Source: Arabidopsis thaliana (Eukaryota; Streptophyta; Magnoliopsida; Brassicales; Brassicaceae). Taken from it: 64,000 nucleotides of DNA. The position numbers and the translations under genes were made by a program. Below the pieces are notes generated by a model. That model did not search any database, was not told the DNA's origin, and saw only the letters and a list, made by a program, of their open reading frames with translations. The DNA is taken from NCBI RefSeq assembly GCF_000001735.4, contig NC_003071.7:817001-881000 (forward strand), read 5' to 3'. This document shows positions 11,546 to 24,302 of the stretch, piece after piece (position 1 is the first letter of the stretch; each line of letters starts with the position of its first letter).

Positions 11546-14500
11546 TTAGCCGATGTGGAAACCGGTGGACTTGAAAGAACTCGATAGCGTGGGAAGCCTT
11601 TGCAATGCAATAACTCCAGCAGCGAAAGCAGCAACAGACGCCAAAACAAACGCCGGTAAGTTTCCTCCTCCAAACAATTGATCCCATGGACCCGCTCCAA
11701 GTGATACTATCATCTGTTTAGAGCCAAAACCATATTCAGACACTATTTACGGGTCAAGACTACACTCGAAGTGAGTGGCATTATACAAGAGAATGAAATT
11801 TATCAGTGTAATTAGATTTGAGAGATTGCCTGGGGAATAACGATTGCGAGATTCAACACTCCTATAGCCAAACCTGGAGTGAGGAAATGAAACCATTAGG
11901 GATTACTGAAATCTAAGATTTAAGTACAAAAACTATGAATATAGTGAAGATATGAATCTTTTCACAGACCTTGACCGCCACCGGAATCAGCAGTGACTTC
12001 TGCTGTGACAGAGAAAGGGACACTGTATGTGATCTGCATTAAAGAATGGTTTTATCACATATTTTAGAGAAATGTTGCAACACGAAAAGAATAAAGAGAA
12101 TTACGGTTGAAAGAAAGCACATACAGCTAGGGGAAAACCAAGGAGTGCAAAAACGATTACGGCTGCGGTTCTTGTTGTTTCGTTTCCACGCATTATGTAT
12201 TCAATTCCATTTTTGTCATCACTGAGAGACATCAAGCTGATTACAGCTGTTCCCGCCATGCAGGCAAATACAGTAAAATTGCTCAAAGCCCATACAACCC
12301 GAGCACCCATCCGCTGACACATTGGTTCAATGAGAAATGAGCTGATCCCAAGAACAACCTACGGAAACAGGGAAGAAGAATATTCAATAACGGGCGAGTA
12401 ATTGAATTTTGAAGAGCAGTGCAGTTAAAAAACAGGTTATTATAACGATTCTTACAGAGTTTAGTAGCAAACCAAGTGCACCTTCACGTACACCTTGATC
12501 ATAGAGTTCCATATGCAAACTATCTCCTGTTGGATCCCCATGGTAAACTTCTCTTCCCATCCAATCTGTATCGAACAGAAAGAAGGGGAACCAGGATAAC
12601 TGCAAAGAACAAGACCACAATCAAAAATATAACAGAAGCAAATAATTTTAAAGATCATTAAAGAGTTTAAGAAAAGAAACAGTGTGAAATATGTAATAAC
12701 TGATCATAATTTTTCTTTGGCACTCACCCATGTAAGAGCCATGACGATAAGAACTGAGTGCATAGCCGGTGGCAAATGCCTTAAACTAGTTAGCAAATTC
12801 ACTAAAACAGATCCAGGGCCATCAACGTAGGTCTCATCTTGATGCTCATTCTCTGAATTGCCAAACTGTTCATCCGTATCACGTTCCACTCTCTCATACT
12901 TGATTCCATTGGCAGTACCATTATTTAATTTTGAATGCTCAAGGCCTTTGGACTGGAGATCATCCAACAAAGGTGCAGAATCTTGTATGCGGGTGGGCTT
13001 GTTGCTTGTAAAAGGAATCTCTTTAGCAAAATAGATTGTGACAAGAGTACATATAGTGAGAAAGACCTGAAAAAATGATTTAAACTCTTAAAACATATAG
13101 AACAATATATTCAGATTTTAGACTATGAAACAAGAACAAAAGCCACTGGGTGCAATAATATAATTTCACTTTCAAAATCACCTCAAAAATAATATAGACA
13201 TACAAACAGAACGCATTGATTTGCGACATATATGAATCACAAGTCACAATGTACAAACGTGAGAGTGTTTCGTAAAGACCAGCCCATTCCATTGCAATTT
13301 AGAAAGCTTAGTAAGATGCATGTGTCAGAAAATTAAACATACTGCTTACCACTGCAAGAAGAAACGCTGCTTTGAGATTTCCACATGCAGCACAACATGC
13401 TCTACTAGTTAAAAAAGGGAACCATCTGCGCAGTAAAATTGCCTGATCATTTAACAGCTGGCGGAAAATGCAAAATTGCAAATGAGGAAAAAGAATACAA
13501 GATTTTGAGAATAAGGATCTCAAAGATTACTCTTGCCATTTTCCGCTAGCACCGGCAGAAAACCCAAGGATGTTCCCAATAGCCATCCACAAGCAGAACA
13601 CAGCATTTGCAGTATTCCGCTGATCAGGACCTAGGGACAGCAAGAGACATCTCATTAGAAGCACAGCATATTCAATCTGATTCTAGAGTTTGAATAGAAA
13701 TTCTGTTCTGTTAAGTGTATGGTTATATTCCATTATTACCTGATAGATCAGCTAGAAGAGCACGAGCAGGTCCCTGAAAATAAAAAAGCCGAAAACATCA
13801 TTCCTGGATACAGAGGTAATGACTAGTACCATTCACTCAAGTACATTGCAGAGGCAGATCTGAACCTGTACTGTATTGTTTGCTAGATCCAACAACCAAA
13901 ACCCAATGATAAAGACAACAGCTGCCCTGGTTCGTGTGCCTTTGAAAGTACTGCATTTCAAGATACACATCAAGTCGTCAGTTACTTTAATTTTGATACA
14001 TTCCATAAAAAACATGCCATTGGCAGGGGAGCAGGAGAGTTACCTGCAATGTTCCTTTGAATCTCCTAACAGATACCCAATGTCTGCAGAAAATCCGATT
14101 ATTATCACCTAAATTGCAAGCTTTTGTTTAGCTTATATAAAACACAATGTAGCCAGCTATCTCCTAAAAGAAAATCAAAACAGAAATCATATCTTCTATT
14201 GGCACTTACTGCTATTGAGATCATGAATGATCCAACTAGAATAAATGGTCGTCTTCTTCCATACTTTGAAGTACATTTATCACTCCAAATGCCAACAAAA
14301 GGCTGGACCTAAAACCCAACAAACAAATAAGTATGAACAAAATGGGGCAGAAAAATAGTTTCTGATCCAATATAAATCAAAACTTGAACTCTCGTGAGAT
14401 CATTACGTGCAAGATAGTAAAACTGCTAAAATTCTTAAAGAAACTTTTAACCTACCACAAGGCCTGTAATTGGGCCGCACAGCCAAATAAACGAAGAAAA

Positions 14501-15296
14501 AGCATGCGATATTCCAAGGGTCTGCATCAACCAACCAAATGCAACACTGTTAGATAAAACTCAAAAGGGTTCTTCAGCAACAAGAAAATCAAAATACTTC
14601 CAGCAAACAGATATTTAACAATAGTTCTATCTACCACCATAACTACCCACCTGATACATATATGACCAGTACAATACTATTCTAAACACAGTCTAATCTC
14701 TGATTATACAATAGTTCCGAAAAAGGCTAAGGTCTTTTATATTTTTACAAATGCTTATGTAATCCAATGAACATAAACAATCTAGCTAAATTCCAATGTC
14801 ATATACTCTTCGATAAGCCAATGCTATAGAGTTCCATACGAAAATATCTCATGGCTATGTTGGTGACAACAACTACCTAACCTAAGTATTAGAATTCATT
14901 GATTCACCTACAAAGTACTCGACTTTCTCGTACAAAGCTACACAAGAACAAAACCCTCGAATCTAAATTGCTATAGAGAAAGCCACAAGTGATAGAAATG
15001 GTAACAATGACAAGAGTAATAGTAAGTACCTGAATATAAGGAGTAAGAAGAGAAAGTTGCAATGCCCAACCAAATTGAACTCCAGCGGCAACTGTACAAC
15101 TAAGAACCAACGTCACTAAACTACAATTCTTCGACACAGATTCACCATCAGCCGAATCAGAATGATTCGAAGGAGAAGCAGATTCAGAGAACGACGAAGA
15201 ACCAGATTCGTTTTGACGATGCTTGGTGACCGTCTCAAGTTCAATTTCCTTCCTCAAATTCCTATACGGAACCGAGATCGACACCGAGTCACTCAT
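11546..15296 (-). CDS. SUC3: Sucrose/proton symporter, SUT2/SUC3 type
   Basis: Fourteen exons are visible on the minus strand: 15030-15296, then about 14455-14521, 14214-14309, 14043-14101, 13865-13951, 13742-13773, 13532-13631, 13350-13426, 12727-13068, 12456-12599, 12125-12359, 11970-12033, 11820-11875, and the last ending at the stop at 11546. The ATG at 15296 ([10 protein letters not shown]) is chosen over one four codons upstream because it matches the family start. The protein is a 12-span GPH-family transporter. It carries the KYGRRRPF loop signature between early spans and the Trp-rich [19 protein letters not shown] segment of sucrose carriers. Two features mark the SUT2/SUC3 branch: a long hydrophilic N-terminus of about 60 residues and an enlarged central loop of about 90 residues (exon 9, with [14 protein letters not shown] and [11 protein letters not shown]). 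It imports sucrose with protons across the plasma membrane, mainly around phloem and in sink tissues. Confidence 0.93.
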
Positions 15297-15830
15297 CGTC
15301 CTCAACACACAGATCCCTAATTCGTATCAAAATCAATTTCTCATTCCGATTTAGATTTCTAGGGTTTTGATCTCGTCGATCTAGATTCGGAGACGATGAT
15401 CGGAGAGTCAAATTCGGGCGGGTGAATATTTTGATGAAATCGATTTTTTTGAGGTGATTGAGAGAGAAGACGCGGAAGTGAAGAAGGAAGGAAGATTCGT
15501 TTTACAGGGAACCGTTGATTTGTAGATTAACGGATGAGATTAAAACCTAACTTAATAGTCAACGTTTTCGTCTCGGGCTTTGTGTAATCAGCACCGTTGG
15601 ATTTGATCGGATCAAAACCGTTGCTTCAATTTAAAGGAAGAGCGGACGAAACTCACCGTCACCGACACCAAACAAAAAGTGTGTGCTTTTAAAAAAGTAA
15701 AACGGTGTCGTTTGATAAGAGTTGAGAGTGGGCCTGTAGTTTTTTGTAGCTCGGCCCATTTTTGTAAGAAATTCACAACTGTGGTACATTTAGCCCAAAT
15801 ATTAAGTCTATTAGAAGAAAGCTGTCTCAT
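15297..15830 (-). promoter_or_regulatory. SUC3 leader and proximal promoter
   Basis: Upstream of the SUC3 ATG lies a stretch with the CTAGGGTTTTGATC type of 5' leader (about 15360-15370). GGCCCA/TGGGCC motifs follow at about 15730 and 15753. No TATA box stands out. The assignment is inferred from position. Confidence 0.4.
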
Positions 15831-18800
15831 TTTTTGTTAGCATACACACCTAAAACCTATAAAACATGTGTCAAGATTATATGATTCATAGCTATGTCCC
15901 TTCTTCTATTTTCTGATGCCTTACACTGCGAACACTGTGATTAGTGATTACATTGGTTCAAGTTTGACTTCATGAAATATGTTTGGTTCAAGTTTGCTTC
16001 TAATGCTACCATTCAAATCCAAACTCTCACAATTGCATATTATTAAAGAAAAAAGGATAAGACGTCTCAAAGAAATTTTTTTATATAAAATCATATAGGG
16101 TATGTTCTTATTAACGTATATATGAACATGTGTTACTAATTTAAAAACAAAATCATTTTGTAAATTTGTGTTTTACAACAAATATTTTGTGGGAGATTTT
16201 AGGTGCTAGCAATAATAAGTAATGTTAATTAAGAGAGTTATAAACATTTTTTCACTATTTAATAGTGTTTTTTTCTTCTTACCAATGTCACTATTTACAA
16301 GTATATGTATTTTCTAATAACTAATGTAAACATGTTTGTAAAAAGATTATATAACATATATGTGTGTGATTGTGAAGGTGATAGAGTTCTTCTTACCAAT
16401 GTCACTATTACAAGTATATGTATTTTCTAATAACTAATGTAAACATGTTTGTAAAAAGATGATATAACATATATGTGTGTTAACGTGATAGAGCCGGATT
16501 AAACGAATAAAAGGAAGAAAGTTAGAAATAAAAAGGAGGAAAAAGGAAAAAGACGTGTGCCTAACAAATGTATCATGTATTGGTACAAAAATGCAAAGAT
16601 GATACATAATTATTAATATTATTCTTGCTTGTGGAAAATGAAAGCTAATAGGGCACACAATTGAATTAATACTTACGTCTCTCTTTCTCCATCTCTTCCC
16701 TTGTCCCTCTCTTCTCCTTTCCTTATCCACGTGTACATGACTCTTATGTCCCATCTTTTTTTTCTTTTTCTTATCATCAAAAGTTCAAAAACAAATCCTT
16801 TTGAGTTTAGTTGTTATGGTGTGCATGCATGTATGATGTATCCGAACCAAAGTATAGTCGAAAATCCAAATTTTGTATTCTTTAATGGTTAATGGTTAAT
16901 TGAGAAGTTATAGCCGAGTCTCATACACTTGTTGTCCATCAAAACTGATACCATTCTCAATAGTATTTGAACCAGAAAACCACTATTACTCACTTTTGTA
17001 AAAGAACTATACATACGCGCCGTTAGACCAAATATCACTTATTACAAAACAAATTTTTTATCTATACCATGTTATAATTTTACATAAGAAAAAATAAAAT
17101 AAAAAATCGGATTATTCCATTCAAAAAAGCATTTACATAAAATTCAAGCCTATATAGGCAATTTGGTAGCATTGACTCGGTTTCTCCACAAAAAAATGAA
17201 CCTTATTACACCTTTGGTTTTATCTTATTTGAGATTGATGATTTGATCATGTGCCAATTTTTATTTTTATTTTGTTATAAAAAAGATCAAGGTTAATAAG
17301 TTGATTGAAAAACAGTAATAAGTTTTTTTAGTTTAATCATGTAATTACATTTGACAAAAAGCACGTGTTGAACGCGGCTATGACCCAAATAAAAGAGAAA
17401 AAAACATATGTACCATAACTTAACACGTCATCTCCTTAACGTCGAGCACGTCAAATGCTTACGCCTGAAAATAACTCCTTCGTCATTTCTCAAACGACAA
17501 ATTCAAATATTAATAATATAAAAACTATATGTTTAAAAAAAAAAAAAGAGATGCGTTATTACAATAAATTTAATTTTCTAACTTAGTGATTGGTTGGCAA
17601 TTTTGTCGTTCTCTGTCGATAGATCATAATTTATAATGTGATATTTACATATATACATAAGAATGGGGCTTACACTGTTTCACATAATAACTCCATTAAA
17701 GTTGATAAAGAAAAATTATAATGGTCATTAATCATTATTGAGAATGTAACCATCGATATTGAAAGATAGAAATGTGGAAAGAACGTGAAGAAATAAAAAA
17801 GAATCACGTCACGTGGAGACAGCTCTTTTACGAACTCTTATATCCACTCACTTCATTAAATCATTTAAAAAGTGGACTATTTTTTAAAAAAGCAACAATG
17901 GTTTGTGCATATATTTGTAATGGTTTTTTTTCTAAAATCTTTGTGTCATTTAATTGTCCCAACAAAACCAATACATCATCTTGCTTTTTTTTGGGTCCGA
18001 TTTGTGCATATATAGAGTGTTCATATAGAACGGAGTATATGCGAAACCTTAACTCGACTAATTAAGTTCGGAAGCTACGTCCAATTATAACAAAGTTGAG
18101 TCAAAAATGCATCATCCCCTGAACATCGTCTCGTTGACCGGACATCGAGACTATGTGCTATCGCAAACAACATGTGATCAAATTCAAGAGACATATTAAT
18201 AGATGACAATACGTTTTTAGGTTAATGGTAGATGAAACATTAGCTTTGTTTTTTGAAATATATGAAGAAAAAAAGAGTACTATAGTTGTTTATGGTTCTC
18301 GACATCATGCCTTTGTTTTTGTCGAACAATTGTTTCGTGAATGTCATGGGATAATACGGTTTCGTGTAAGTTATAACGAACGAGACATTAGGAAGATAAT
18401 ATTGACTAGCTACAGTAAATAAAGTTAGATTGGTTTAAAAGATGGATCTTGGATTAGTCGTAAAATCACTTTAGCATGCACCGTCCAATAATACTTCCCA
18501 TGGGACATATAAGACTTACTCTCACACAACCCACACGTGCCTGTTACGTTCTTGATTGGATAAGAATGGCCTCGTTCGATGGTCAAAGCCTATAGTGGCA
18601 CGATATGTAATCAAATTGTGTCGATCCTTTAATTTTTACTTTATAAGATCATATCAATAACAAAAATTAAACATTAGATTTGATCATGGCAAATTTCATT
18701 GGTGCATAAATTTCGCAAAGGGAAATTGACCTGATCAGTAGTTCTGCAGTTATACACAAATGCTATTAACCAGTAATGGCACTTGTTGAAATAGTAATAA

Positions 18801-20800
18801 TAAACGTACTTAACATGTAAAAACATCATAATAGTGACATGATAATGTATAGACAGCCTCACGTGCATAGTCACATGTTTCATGGCCCTAGATTACTCGT
18901 CGCCAGCTTTCTCGTATTCTTACTTGTTCCAGTGAACCTGATCTAACAAATATTCTCTTTCCCGTACAATTCGTTGAAAATATATACAGTATAAAAAACA
19001 GTTAATCGATCGTTAACGGAACCACATAATGTTAAACGTATTGCTAAGCCAACAATTAAACGTTTAAAAAATGTTTAGCGCTAAGCCAACAATTAGAGGA
19101 TAATTTATTTTGGTTACCCGCGTTATATACTTTATAAATGTGTATTTATTTGATGTAAAACTTAGGTATATGATGTTAAATGTACTTTAAGTAAATAAGT
19201 CTCTCCTCAAAAAATTAACAAATAATACTCACATATAATAAATTTTACATGAAAATAGTTGTATATGTATTAATCGATTGGCTAGACAAACACATTTGTT
19301 ATTTTCAGGTAATCTACAATTTTGATTGCCTTCAGTCATAGAAAATACCATCTTATCAAAAATAGTATCACATTAAATTAGCAATCTCAGCTAATTACTC
19401 TTCAGGTTTTTTTTTGGAGAAGATGGTTAGAAAACAGAAGGTTAAAAACAGTAAAAATTAGTGATAAAAGATGACAGTATGATACTATAATGAGGTTAAA
19501 AATTATATATAACTGGTAACATTTTGACAGTTTGAATAATAAAGTGATAGAAATATAAAAAACAAATATAAATATAAGCAAAAAGTAATTAAAATATCAA
19601 ATTCCCCCTTTTTTTTTCTTTCTTCTAACCACCTGTTCTGGTAGTTTTCTCTAATCATGTCATTTAATTGTTCCATTAATTGATAATTTTTAAGACACGA
19701 CCATCAACAGTTAAAATTACAAATTAAATTCATATAACAACTTGAAAATAAATAGATGTTTTTTTTGTATATCTACAATATGATCATTAAAAATGGTCTT
19801 AGAACTAAAAAAAATCGGTAAACTGCTAAACACGACTACAATACTTAACCAAATTGTAAATCACTATGATTGATAAAAAAAAAAAAAAAGTAAAACAACA
19901 CTAACATTACTGTACTATTTTTATAAAACAACACTAACACTGATTCGTGAAAGAACAACAACAAGTACTTGGTTTGGTTATAATCACTGACATTTTCTAT
20001 ATATTATCATTTATTATGATTTTGTCTATTTGTTTCAAAATACAATGTACTTTCATAATATAGAGGTGTTAATAAAAAAAGAAAAAGAAATGAAAATTTA
20101 ATGACGTGGGATTTTGTAAACAACTTTTTCAGTAAGTAATTAAATTCCTTTTGACCACTGAAATTTAACAGCTGAAGTACTCTGAAACATCTGTGCATTC
20201 AACTCTGAAAAGTAGATTGTTTCTTTTTCCTGATTTCCTCACGCTCATAAAAGAAAAAAATACTATATATTTCTAGTTAATTTTCCATAAAATATCAATT
20301 ATCCAGAATATAAAATATCCTTATCAGTAGCAAAAATTGGAAAAATATTTATATTGTTTTAGAAAATTGGACCAAAACATCTCTAAAGGAGATTAGGCCT
20401 TTCTACTAGCTAAACAATGGTTTAGGTCTCCAGATTTATTTAGAAAGACATTAAATGTGAATTAAAAACCAAATCTAACTCTTTTTTTGGTTCTTTAACC
20501 AAAAAATAAAAACTCTTTTTTTTTTACAGCTAACCAAAGCAAATCTAATTTATTGGAAAAATACCCAAAATTAATATACTTTTTTTTTTTTGCGTTAGTT
20601 GATATAGTTTTGGTTCTCTAATTAGTAATTCTTAATTTTCAACTTTATAATTGGTGAATGAAAAAAAGAAATTAAATATTATTATTATTATTTTTAATTT
20701 TTAATTTTAATATTATTATTTAGTCAAATTGATTTTCCGTTTAAATTTTTTTATTTGACTGCATTAAAATTTGCATATTAAAATTAAAAAGTTAACAAAA
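15831..20800. other. 5-kb AT-rich gene desert
   Basis: Open frames here are short and of biased AT-rich composition, and none resembles a known protein. It contains the tandem duplication at 16273-16493 and many homopolymer runs. A 65-codon frame at 18225-18422 has ordinary amino-acid composition but no recognisable motif, and I do not call it a gene. Confidence 0.5.
16273..16493 (+). repeat. Tandem duplication, two copies of about 110 bp
   Basis: Copy 1 (16273-16386) and copy 2 (16387-16493) share TTCTTCTTACCAATGTCACT at their start and GTGATAGAG at their end. Copy 2 is seven bases shorter, with a few small indels and one A/G or T/G change near GATTATATAAC/GATGATATAAC. Confidence 0.9.
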
Positions 20801-20814
20801 GAGGAATAAACAAG

Positions 20815-21377
20815 AGAGAGAGAGAGAAAAAAAGAATTGTTCCTCTCAAAAGATTTTAACTTTGAGCTCTCTGAGAAACCAAAGCTTCACTCTGATTCGC
20901 TCTCGAATCAAAAGAGACGACAGAGAAAGAAGAAGAAGAAACGCGAAGAACAGAAACAGCTCTCTTAAGCTTTTCTTAATTATTATTATAATTTTCTCTT
21001 CTTAATCCCCAAATCTCGTAAGTCTCTCTTCTCCAATCTCTGATTCGTTTCTCTGCTTATTATAATAATCTGTTAATTATCAATCAAACAAACCAAACCC
21101 CTTTTGATTTTATCTCTAAAGTATCAATTTTTAATTTCTCTTCAGCTGATGGATTCATGAACCAGATCGGCTGATTTGAGTTTCCGGGTTTGATTTTTTT
21201 CCCTTTTTGTGAAATTGGGTTGGAATCTGGAGATCTGGATCTTATAAAGCTGGAAACTTTACGTGTGCTTGATGAACCGATTTTGATTAGGTGATTGGTT
21301 AGATTCGGAAATTTGAAGACTTGTTAATTTGGGTTTGGGATTGGGATTGATCTGAAAATTTGTAGTTTTTGGAAGAT
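20815..21377 (+). promoter_or_regulatory. Leader of the F-box/kelch gene, with a probable 5'-UTR intron
   Basis: A GA-rich tract (20815-20830) and pyrimidine-rich tracts precede the gene. CTCGTAAGTCTC at about 21015 is a good donor, and a pyrimidine-rich run ending TTCTCTTCAG at about 21146 is a good acceptor, so an intron of about 130 bases in the untranslated leader is likely. Confidence 0.45.
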
Positions 21378-22781
21378 ATGTTGGAAGATCGATCACCAGA
21401 TTCGTGTTTGAGTACAAGGGTTTTCTCAAGCTCTCGTCTTTCTGAATCAAACTGGTCTAACTCTTACATGTATCCAGAGGATGATGATAAGCTCCTCGGT
21501 AATGGTAAAAGAGCTTTGGAGGTTGTTGGTGAGGTTAGACAGACCAAATCACTTAAATTAATGGGTTTTTCGATTATCTATGATAGCGATTCTTCTGACT
21601 ATTCATTGAGTGGTGGGGAGGAGCAAGCTGATGCTGCTATTGGTGATGGCTCATCATCAAGGCAGGAGCAAGAACAGCAATCTGATTTTAATGACAATGG
21701 TGGTGATTCTTCGGATTCTCACTCTCTTATCAATGAGATTGGGAGGGACAATTCGATCGACTGTTTGATCCGTTGCTCGAGGTCTGATTATGGTTCTATT
21801 GCTTCCTTGAACCGGAATTTCCGTTCTTTGGTAAAGAGTGGAGAGATTTATAGATTAAGGCGACAAAACGGGTTTGTTGAACATTGGGTTTACTTCTCTT
21901 GCCAGCTCTTGGAATGGGTTGCGTTTGATCCTGTTGAGAGAAGGTGGATGCAGTTGCCAACTATGCCTTCCAGTGTTACCTTCATGTGTGCAGATAAGGA
22001 GTCTCTGGCCGTTGGGACGGACCTGCTTGTCTTAGGAAAAGATGATTTTTCTTCTCATGTAATATACAGATACAGTCTACTCACTAATTCTTGGTCTTCT
22101 GGTATGAAGATGAACTCTCCGAGGTGTTTGTTTGGATCCGCGAGCCTTGGAGAGATTGCTATATTCGCTGGTGGATGTGATTCCCAGGGAAAGATTCTTG
22201 ATTTTGCGGAAATGTATAATTCTGAGCTTCAAACTTGGATAACTCTTCCAAGGATGAACAAACCGAGGAAGATGTGTTCGGGAGTTTTTATGGACGGGAA
22301 GTTCTATGTAATTGGAGGAATCGGTGGTGCTGATTCTAAAGGCTTGACCTGCGGTGAAGAATATGATTTGGAGACCAAGAAATGGACTCAAATCCCTGAC
22401 TTGTCGCCTCCAAGAAGCCGTGCTGATCAAGCTGATATGTCACCAGCAGCGGAAGCACCGCCTCTTGTTGCGGTTGTGAATAACCAATTATACGCTGCTG
22501 ATCACGCCGATATGGAAGTGAGGAAGTACGATAAGGAGAATAAGAAGTGGTTAACTGTTGGAAGATTGCCTGAAAGAGCTGGCTCGGTAAACGGATGGGG
22601 ACTTGCTTTTAGAGCTTGTGGAGAGCGGTTAATTGTTATTGGTGGACCGAAGTGCTCAGGAGGTGGTTTCATAGAGCTAAATTCTTGGATACCGAGCGAC
22701 GGTGGTCCACCTCAGTGGACACTACTTGACAGGAAACATTCTCCTACTTTCGTATACAATTGTGCAGTGATGGGTTGCTAA
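21378..22781 (+). CDS. F-box/kelch-repeat protein
   Basis: One uninterrupted exon encodes 467 residues starting at ATG 21378 (MLEDRSPDSC). The first 115 or so residues are acidic, Ser/Gln-rich and probably disordered. A divergent F-box follows at about residues 117-165 (LINEIGRDNSIDCLIRCSRS, then RNFRSLVKSGEIYRLRR). Kelch repeats occupy about residues 215-430, with GG-doublet strands such as IAIFAGGCD, FYVIGGIGG and LIVIGGPKC. The family acts as the substrate-receptor part of SCF ubiquitin ligases, with the F-box binding SKP1/ASK and the kelch propeller binding the target. The layout (acidic head, F-box, kelch) is that of the plant SKIP11/At1g74510-like group, which is my inference. The substrate cannot be told from sequence. 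The identity At2g02870 is recalled from memory. Confidence 0.92.
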   Translation: MLEDRSPDSCLSTRVFSSSRLSESNWSNSYMYPEDDDKLLGNGKRALEVVGEVRQTKSLKLMGFSIIYDSDSSDYSLSGGEEQADAAIGDGSSSRQEQEQQSDFNDNGGDSSDSHSLINEIGRDNSIDCLIRCSRSDYGSIASLNRNFRSLVKSGEIYRLRRQNGFVEHWVYFSCQLLEWVAFDPVERRWMQLPTMPSSVTFMCADKESLAVGTDLLVLGKDDFSSHVIYRYSLLTNSWSSGMKMNSPRCLFGSASLGEIAIFAGGCDSQGKILDFAEMYNSELQTWITLPRMNKPRKMCSGVFMDGKFYVIGGIGGADSKGLTCGEEYDLETKKWTQIPDLSPPRSRADQADMSPAAEAPPLVAVVNNQLYAADHADMEVRKYDKENKKWLTVGRLPERAGSVNGWGLAFRACGERLIVIGGPKCSGGGFIELNSWIPSDGGPPQWTLLDRKHSPTFVYNCAVMGC

Positions 22782-24302
22782 AAGAACACACATTCATAAT
22801 ACTACGACTATCCATTTGAAGACCCTCCAGATTCTTGTTGATGGGTTTTAGCTTACAAGTCAAAAGACACCATTGAAGGTCCCACGCTCCAACCTTTATG
22901 CTTCTTCTTCTTCTTCCTTATTTGTTTCCCTTACAAAATTTTCAATTTGAATACAATCATCTCTGTATTGTTAGAAACCAGACAAAAGTCCCAAGGAGAT
23001 TCCAAAAAAAAAAAGGAAAAAAAAAAACTGAAACAGGTTTATAATAAGTTCGTTAAAAGTTGAAGCTTTTTAGAGTTTGCCAGATCTGGTTAACATTGTT
23101 GTATGTGTTTTTAATCAAATTTGTTTTCTAATAATCTTGCCATCTTTTTGGTCTTTGTTCACGGTTTTGCTTTTGAGTTTAATTCTTTTTCTATTTTTGT
23201 TTTGCTTTACCTTTCTTTAATTTTACAGGTCACTTTACAACGTTGAGTTTGAAGTGTTTGTCAATTTTATGACGACAAACAAAAAAGTGTCACTTTTGTT
23301 TTTTTGTTGGGGTAAGGAGGGGCAAATGTTATGTCTTTATAGATGTGTCCTTTAAGATATCTCAATCTGTTGCTTGCAAGTTATACAATTTTTTGTTAAG
23401 AATGTTTTTGGACTCTTGTTTTAGTTCCTTCAGCTTTTAGGGTCTTTAGATTTTTTGGTGAAGATAACAACATATTACAATCTAAGTTAGTATTTTACCA
23501 ATCGGAACAACTCATAGTATAAGTAACATTAACCAAAGTAAATTTTTTTCAAAGAGTAGTTAAAATTTCTTAATTACAAGATAACCAAAGTAATATGTTT
23601 TTAGTGTTTCTAATTTTCTGATGATATATTTTTTTTTGTTATTTAGATATTTTTTCTTATATACGATTATCTAATGTCTTTTAACTTTATCGTCTACAAC
23701 TCACACACGTGTACTGCTTGATTTCAATCGAAGTTCGGACACAATGACATCACTAGCATATGTTATGCTTGAAATTTTAGACATGTAAAAATCTCATAGA
23801 CATAGATATAAATACTAGAAATCAAAAATTGAAACTGAAATATAAAATATTTAGAAAAATATAAAATATTTAGAATAGAAAAATATAAAAAATTTAGCAG
23901 AATTCTCTAAATTTTCTTTATCTTTATTTTTTCGTAGCGTAAATGTAAAAGTAGACACATTAGTATGAAATATTTGTATCGAACAGCATCATGTCACATA
24001 TATAAACAATATTCTCATGATTTTGAGTTCTAATTAATATTGGTTGACAAAAAAGAGAAAGAGTTAAAGATGCCTCTTTCTTCAACATATCAGTATCACC
24101 CTCTCAATTCGATTTTTTCTACAAAGAAATATGTTATGTTCTAAGCAAAGCCCAACTACAATAAATTTGGGCCTCATAATGTTAAGGCCCATTTACTCTA
24201 AATCTCGCAGGGTTTTAAGTTTTGATTTATTCTCTACTCAGCAAACGCCATTATCGCTCTGTAGAAAAGCTTCCATTTTCGTAGACCACTCTCACTGAGA
24301 AG
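22782..24302. other. 3' region of the F-box/kelch gene and upstream region of the next gene
   Basis: A CTTCTTCTTCTTCTTCC microsatellite lies at about 22901-22918 in the likely 3' UTR. The rest is AT-rich. From about 24150 a cluster of GCCCAA/TGGGCC/GGCCCA motifs (24150, 24168, 24185) precedes the next gene by about 120-150 bases. Confidence 0.5.
24145..24215 (+). promoter_or_regulatory. Site II-type (TGGGCC/GGCCCA) cluster with a GGGTTTTA element
   Basis: Three TGGGCY-type motifs in about 40 bases are followed by CAGGGTTTTAAG. Such clusters are known to drive plant genes for organelle and ribosomal proteins through TCP factors. Here they sit about 100-150 bases upstream of a gene with a predicted mitochondrial N-terminus, which fits. 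Confidence 0.45.

Noticed and set aside
18225-18422. 65-codon plus-strand frame with ordinary composition
   Set aside because: No motif, no splice partners, no promoter signs; too short to call a gene in AT-rich spacer.
22077-22430. 117-codon minus-strand frame inside the F-box/kelch gene
   Set aside because: It lies wholly antisense to a well-supported kelch coding region, so it is a shadow.
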